Positions 6,901 through 9,796 of a stretch of DNA of 9,796 bases are shown piece after piece (position 1 is the stretch's first letter; each line of letters opens with the position of its first letter). Both the position numbers and the translations under genes were made by a program. The notes below the pieces were generated by a model that was given only the letters and a program-made list of their open reading frames with translations, ran no database searches and was not told the DNA's origin. The stretch is from Treponema sp. Lineage in GTDB: Bacteria > Spirochaetota > Spirochaetia > Treponematales > Breznakiellaceae. The stretch is taken from NCBI GenBank assembly GCA_031264395.1, contig JAISEB010000039.1:1-9796 (forward strand), read 5' to 3'.

Positions 6901-6929
6901 ATAATACTTCATTATGAAAAAAATGTCGA
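6901..6929 (-). promoter_or_regulatory. Promoter of the small four-cysteine gene
   Basis: On the minus strand TCGACA (6929-6924) and TATTAT (6906-6901) each match five of six consensus positions, with an ideal 17-base spacer. The expected start near 6894 gives a leader of about 25 bases holding AAGGAG. The -35 lies within the first codons of the divergent NeuB-like gene, so the two units share control DNA. Confidence 0.6.
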
Positions 6930-8038
6930 GATCCCAGGAAGCGTTTTTTGCCCCCGGCGGGCCATATTGCGGAAAAAAAGTCCTTGTCGTCGCCGAATTG
7001 GGCACTTCCCACGGCGGCGATCCGGTAAAAGCCGGAGAACTCATAGCCGCCGCCGGGGAAGCCGGGGCGGACTGCGTCAAATTCCAGATGGTATACGCCG
7101 ACGAAATTCTCCATCCCAATACCGGCGCGGTAAAACTTCCCGGAGGGGATATCAGGCTCTACGACCGTTTCAGGGAGCTGGAAAGAGATCCTTCTTTTTA
7201 CGCCCGGCTCAAGGAAGAGGCGGAAAAGCGGAATCTTCTGTTCCTCTGCACGCCCTTCGGGCCGCGGAGCGCCCTGCGCCTCAGGGAACTTTCCCCCGTA
7301 ATGGTCAAAATAGCCTCCCCCGAACTTAACTACACGGGCCTCCTCAGGGAAACGGCGGGGTGGAAGATTCCGGTCCTCCTCTCGTCGGGGGTTTCCCGGC
7401 TGGGAGACATAGAAGAGGCGCTGGAGATACTTGCGGGGGCCCCTTCCGTCTGCCTTCTTCACTGCGTAACCGCGTACCCGGCCCCGGAAACGGACTACAA
7501 TCTCAGGGTCCTCGGGAGCCTTTCGGCGGTATTCGGGGTTCCTGTGGGGATAAGCGACCACAGTCTGGACGAGGAACTGGTTCCCGCGCTGGGAACGGCG
7601 ATGGGAGCGGCAGTTGTTGAGAAGCATTTCTGCCTTTCACGGGACGATCCGGGGCTGGATGACCCCATAGCCCTTCCCCCCGCCGCCTTTTCACGTATGG
7701 TACGGGCGGTCCGGGAGGCTTCCGGGCGGGGAACGGAAGAAACCGTCGAAAAGTACCGCCGGGAACGGGGTAAAGAGGAGGTTGAAAGGGTCCTCGGGGA
7801 CGGGATCAAGCGTCTTGCCCCTTCGGAACGGGCCAATTACGAGCGGACCAACCGTTCGCTGCACGCCATGGTTGACATAGAGGAAGGGGAAGAACTTTTG
7901 CCCGGCCATATAGGGGTCCTTAGAACCGAAAAGATCCTCAGGCCCGGCCTTCCCCCGTCATGGGAAAACCGCGTCGCGGGGCGGAAGGCCCGGCGTTTTA
8001 TTCCCGCCGGGGAAGGAATACGGTTTGAGGATGTGTAA
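6914..8038 (+). CDS. NeuB/SpsE-type sialic acid synthase-like protein with C-terminal SAF domain
   Basis: Resembles enzymes that condense phosphoenolpyruvate with N-acetylmannosamine or a related sugar to make nonulosonic acids for surface glycans. Of its 374 residues, the TIM barrel spans about 20-290: AELG with E28, SHGGD (32-36), VKFQ (55-58), CTPF (112-115), KIASPELN with E137, CVTAYPAP (Y188) and the Mn-binding pair H216 (ISDHS) and H238 (VEKHF). The SAF (antifreeze-like) domain covers about 311-374, starting RTNRSL with R314. Catalytic positions look intact, but the usual N-x-H-x-G and STGM motifs read T-S-H-G-G and SSGV, so this is a divergent branch and the sugar is uncertain. ATGs at 6914 and 6923 are possible starts; neither has a Shine-Dalgarno. 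No CMP-transferase, epimerase or glycan genes adjoin it. Confidence 0.85.
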   Translation: MKKMSRSQEAFFAPGGPYCGKKVLVVAELGTSHGGDPVKAGELIAAAGEAGADCVKFQMVYADEILHPNTGAVKLPGGDIRLYDRFRELERDPSFYARLKEEAEKRNLLFLCTPFGPRSALRLRELSPVMVKIASPELNYTGLLRETAGWKIPVLLSSGVSRLGDIEEALEILAGAPSVCLLHCVTAYPAPETDYNLRVLGSLSAVFGVPVGISDHSLDEELVPALGTAMGAAVVEKHFCLSRDDPGLDDPIALPPAAFSRMVRAVREASGRGTEETVEKYRRERGKEEVERVLGDGIKRLAPSERANYERTNRSLHAMVDIEEGEELLPGHIGVLRTEKILRPGLPPSWENRVAGRKARRFIPAGEGIRFEDV

Positions 8039-8292
8039 AAACCGTCCGGGATACGGTGTCCGGAAAGCGGCCCCGGGCCAAAGCCTCCTCTTCATGGAGC
8101 CCTCCATATTGCCAGATTCGCTAATTTGTATCAAACTGGTAAATGAAGAGACGGTTCCAAAATACCGGATTGCGGAAGCGGCCTTGGATGTGTCCGTAAC
8201 ACGGGCACGTCACGGGCCGTCTTGAAAGGGCGTTCGTCCATGGCGTGTTAAACACGGACGGGCGCCGTCATCGCAAAGGAGTTTTCTTCATT
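8039..8292. other. Intergenic stretch with short palindromes, no convincing gene
   Basis: This 254-base gap contains a small hairpin just after the NeuB-like stop (ACCGT 8041-8045 / ACGGT 8053-8057), a GGCCC-C-GGGCC palindrome (8069-8079), and CGTGTT-A-AACACG (8244-8256). None is followed by a T-run, so I see no clear terminator. A weak promoter candidate is TTGAAA (8222-8227) with TGTTAA (8246-8251), spacer 18. An open frame (8025-8225) exists but looks non-coding. Confidence 0.5.
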
Positions 8293-9108
8293 ATGGCCCA
8301 CGCACCAACGGGAGCCGCGCAGTATCTGGCGCGGTTCGGCGAACAAAGCATAGCCTGCAACCAGTATGCCTTAACCAAACTGGGGGTGGACAGGAGCCAT
8401 TGCTTTCTAAAAATAGACGAGTACGTTATCCTCTGCGTCCCTTTCCAGTTTGGTTTCAAGCGATCCCTTTTTCTCGCGTCCCTTTCAAAACAGGAGATGG
8501 CCTTTTTTCAGCGTTACGTAAACGGCATCGTGGGCCTGTCCATCGCCTTTACACCCAGCGGCCAGCAGGAACCCATCAAATTTTTCATACGCTGTACGCT
8601 TTCGACCATAGGACAGATGAAGGGACGGGAAAACGTAGGCCTTTTTGTGGTGGATTACAAGGCCACGCCCGACGATCTTGTGTCCATGCTGGGCAATTTC
8701 CTTGAAAGCCAGGACAGGATCAGAACCCTGTACGATGATTACGGAAAGACCATGATCAAGCTGACCCCCGAAATTTCCAGGATCATCGGCTATAACATGT
8801 ACGCCACCATCACAGAGCCGAACAAGGAAGGAAAGCGGATACAGGTGTACGGCCTGAGTTCCAAATCCATTGAACACATGGAGGCCCCCGGGGCGGAAGT
8901 CCGCGCGCCGGGAACCTCCGTCGCCTATCAGCTTTTCTTCAAAAAATACCGGATCTCCTCGGCGGGAAGCATCATTCAGGCGGAGACGCTTCCGCAGGGG
9001 CTGGTCAGGACCACGGCCCAGATCGCGTTTAGCCCCGAATTGGTTGAAATTATCGATGATTACTGGTACACTGCCCGCACCGCTCCTTCTCAACAGGCGG
9101 CGCAGTGA
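8293..9108 (+). CDS. Conserved spirochaete-type protein, function unproven (possible PilZ-like)
   Basis: 271 residues from the ATG at 8293, chosen for AAAGGAG at 8275-8281; a GTG at 8245 would add 16 residues without a ribosome site and would overlap a palindrome. There is no signal peptide or membrane helix, so it is probably cytoplasmic. The N-terminal half (about 1-130) is rich in beta-strand and aromatic residues (EYVILCVPFQFGFKR, then F-L-A-S-L-S-K-Q-E). A central acidic/helical part has LVSMLGNFLESQDRIR, and the rest again looks beta-rich (GKRIQVYGLSSKSIEHM). From memory such proteins occur in treponemes, some annotated as PilZ-type; I do not see the canonical RxxxR and D/NxSxxG motifs clearly, so cyclic-di-GMP binding is not claimed. 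The next gene starts nine bases after its stop, with overlapping ribosome site. Confidence 0.75.
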   Translation: MAHAPTGAAQYLARFGEQSIACNQYALTKLGVDRSHCFLKIDEYVILCVPFQFGFKRSLFLASLSKQEMAFFQRYVNGIVGLSIAFTPSGQQEPIKFFIRCTLSTIGQMKGRENVGLFVVDYKATPDDLVSMLGNFLESQDRIRTLYDDYGKTMIKLTPEISRIIGYNMYATITEPNKEGKRIQVYGLSSKSIEHMEAPGAEVRAPGTSVAYQLFFKKYRISSAGSIIQAETLPQGLVRTTAQIAFSPELVEIIDDYWYTARTAPSQQAAQ

Positions 9109-9116
9109 GGCGTGTA

Positions 9117-9796
9117 ATGATAACAGGAAAGGCGTTTTCTTCTCTTTTCGTGATCATGATGATTTTTACGGGCGGCTTTCTTTTTGCCCAGACACAAAGC
9201 GGCGAAATTCCGGCGGCGGAAAATACCGTCCAGCTTGACGCGGCAATCCGCTCTCTTGCCGCCCAGGCGGGGACCCGGCTTGACGCCCTGGACGCGGGAA
9301 GCCGGATAGGGGTCGGCGATTTTCTTTTTGAGGGTTCGTCCGTCTCGCTGGGTAATTACTGGAGAAACCAGCTTGTGAGCGGCCTTGTCGAAAGACCGGA
9401 CCGGAAATTCATTCTGGATAACAACGCGGGCACGGGACAGGCGGCCTATGCCCTTTCCGGGGAAATACTCATCCTGGGAAGCACGGTGCGGGTGTACACC
9501 CGGCTGAGTAATGTACGGGAAAGTTCCCTGCTCGCGGTATGGATAACGGATCTGCGGTACAGTTCCTACCTTGACGAACTGACAAGCCGCTCCTCTTCAT
9601 CGTCGTCTTCCTCGTCTTCCTCGTCTTCATCTTCATCGTCTTCGGGCCGGGTAATACGGGACAGTTTTGAAGAAGACAGTATGGACAACCCGGTGGAAAT
9701 TTCGGAGGGAACCTGGATTTCAAGGACCCTTCATTCGGACGATGAGGACTGGTTCCTCTTCGCCCCCGCGTCCGGGGGGCGTTACACCGCCGAAAC
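9117..9796 (+). CDS. Exported modular protein: LpoB/FlgO/TolB-N-like domain, poly-Ser linker, PPC-like domain (3' end off window)
   Basis: The visible part has 226 residues and runs off the right edge. A signal peptide is clear (about 1-24, hydrophobic core LFVIMMIFTGGFLF, likely cut at LFA-QTQ); there is no lipobox Cys, so it is probably periplasmic or surface-exposed. Residues about 40-158 follow the pattern of LpoB/CsgG/FlgO/TolB-N-like domains: IGVGDFLFEGSSVSLGNYW, a helix, then F-I-L-D-N-N, ALSGEILILGSTVRVYTRLSNV. Residues 159-176 are 18 consecutive serines. From about 190 the sequence (SEGTW...DDEDWFLFAPASGGRYTAE) resembles the start of a bacterial pre-peptidase C-terminal (PPC) beta-sandwich. 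The ATG at 9117 has GAGG (9107-9110) six bases upstream, overlapping the previous stop, so translation is coupled. A GTG at 9105 is a poorer start. Confidence 0.8.
   Translation, partial: MITGKAFSSLFVIMMIFTGGFLFAQTQSGEIPAAENTVQLDAAIRSLAAQAGTRLDALDAGSRIGVGDFLFEGSSVSLGNYWRNQLVSGLVERPDRKFILDNNAGTGQAAYALSGEILILGSTVRVYTRLSNVRESSLLAVWITDLRYSSYLDELTSRSSSSSSSSSSSSSSSSSSGRVIRDSFEEDSMDNPVEISEGTWISRTLHSDDEDWFLFAPASGGRYTAE
9591..9644 (+). repeat. Poly-serine (TCN)18 tract
   Basis: Eighteen consecutive TCN codons (TCC, TCT, TCA and TCG mixed, no AGC/AGT) encode an uninterrupted serine run joining two folded domains of the exported protein. The neighbouring codons use AGT and AGC freely, so the tract looks like a degenerate trinucleotide repeat that grew by slippage. 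Length changes by three-base units would leave the frame intact. Confidence 0.85.

Noticed and set aside
6899..7627. Minus-strand frame of 242 codons opposite the NeuB-like gene
   Set aside because: Arginine/proline/glycine-rich shadow of a GC-rich gene; the plus-strand frame contains conserved NeuB motifs.
8025..8225. Open frame of about 65 codons overlapping the end of the NeuB-like gene
   Set aside because: It lacks a well-placed ribosome site, uses codons that are uncommon in the neighbours (CTA, TTG, CCA, GCA, ACA) and shows no recognisable motif; more likely chance.

Overview
The window (about 57% GC by eye, not computed) looks like a spirochaete chromosome, most likely a Treponema-type organism. 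That inference rests on the flavour of the 8293-9108 protein, a type I recall mainly from treponemes, and on the exported modular protein beside it. No single marker in the window fixes the genus. Most of the window is ordinary chromosome: I see no integrase, transposase, CRISPR array, rRNA or tRNA.

Layout. (1) 2-2353, + strand: the C-terminal part of a TIM-barrel glycoside-hydrolase-like protein, then two MalF/MalG-type (CUT1) sugar ABC permeases. This is the downstream end of a carbohydrate uptake and degradation operon; its binding protein and ATPase are not in view. (2) 2354-2428: short convergent intergenic region with a hairpin. (3) 2429-6424, - strand: a compact housekeeping operon, transcribed yebC-ruvC-ruvA-ruvB-queA, with gaps of 8, 42, 1 and 0 bases. 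It encodes a YebC-family factor, the complete RuvABC Holliday-junction machinery and the queuosine enzyme QueA. A good sigma70-type promoter lies upstream of yebC, and a second weaker one directly precedes ruvA. (4) 6645-6869, - strand: a 74-residue four-cysteine (zinc-ribbon-like) protein with its own promoter, Shine-Dalgarno and terminator. (5) 6914-8038, + strand: a NeuB/SpsE-type sialic-acid-synthase-like protein with a C-terminal SAF domain, divergent from (4) and without other sialic acid genes beside it. (6) 8039-8292: a non-coding stretch with small palindromes. (7) 8293-9796, + strand: a conserved spirochaete-type protein of unproven function, translationally coupled to an exported protein that runs off the right edge. 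The exported protein has a signal peptide, an LpoB/FlgO/TolB-N-like domain, an 18-serine linker and the start of a PPC-like domain.

How they work together. The permeases and glycosidase serve sugar uptake. RuvAB (branch migration) and RuvC (resolution) form one recombination-repair module, co-transcribed with two RNA/translation-related genes, an arrangement common in bacteria. The right-hand part looks surface- or envelope-related (sialic-acid-like sugar, exported modular protein), but that link is inference. I found no clear novel system. The items most worth a second look are the all-TCN poly-serine tract, the orphan NeuB-like gene and several promoter/palindrome arrangements.
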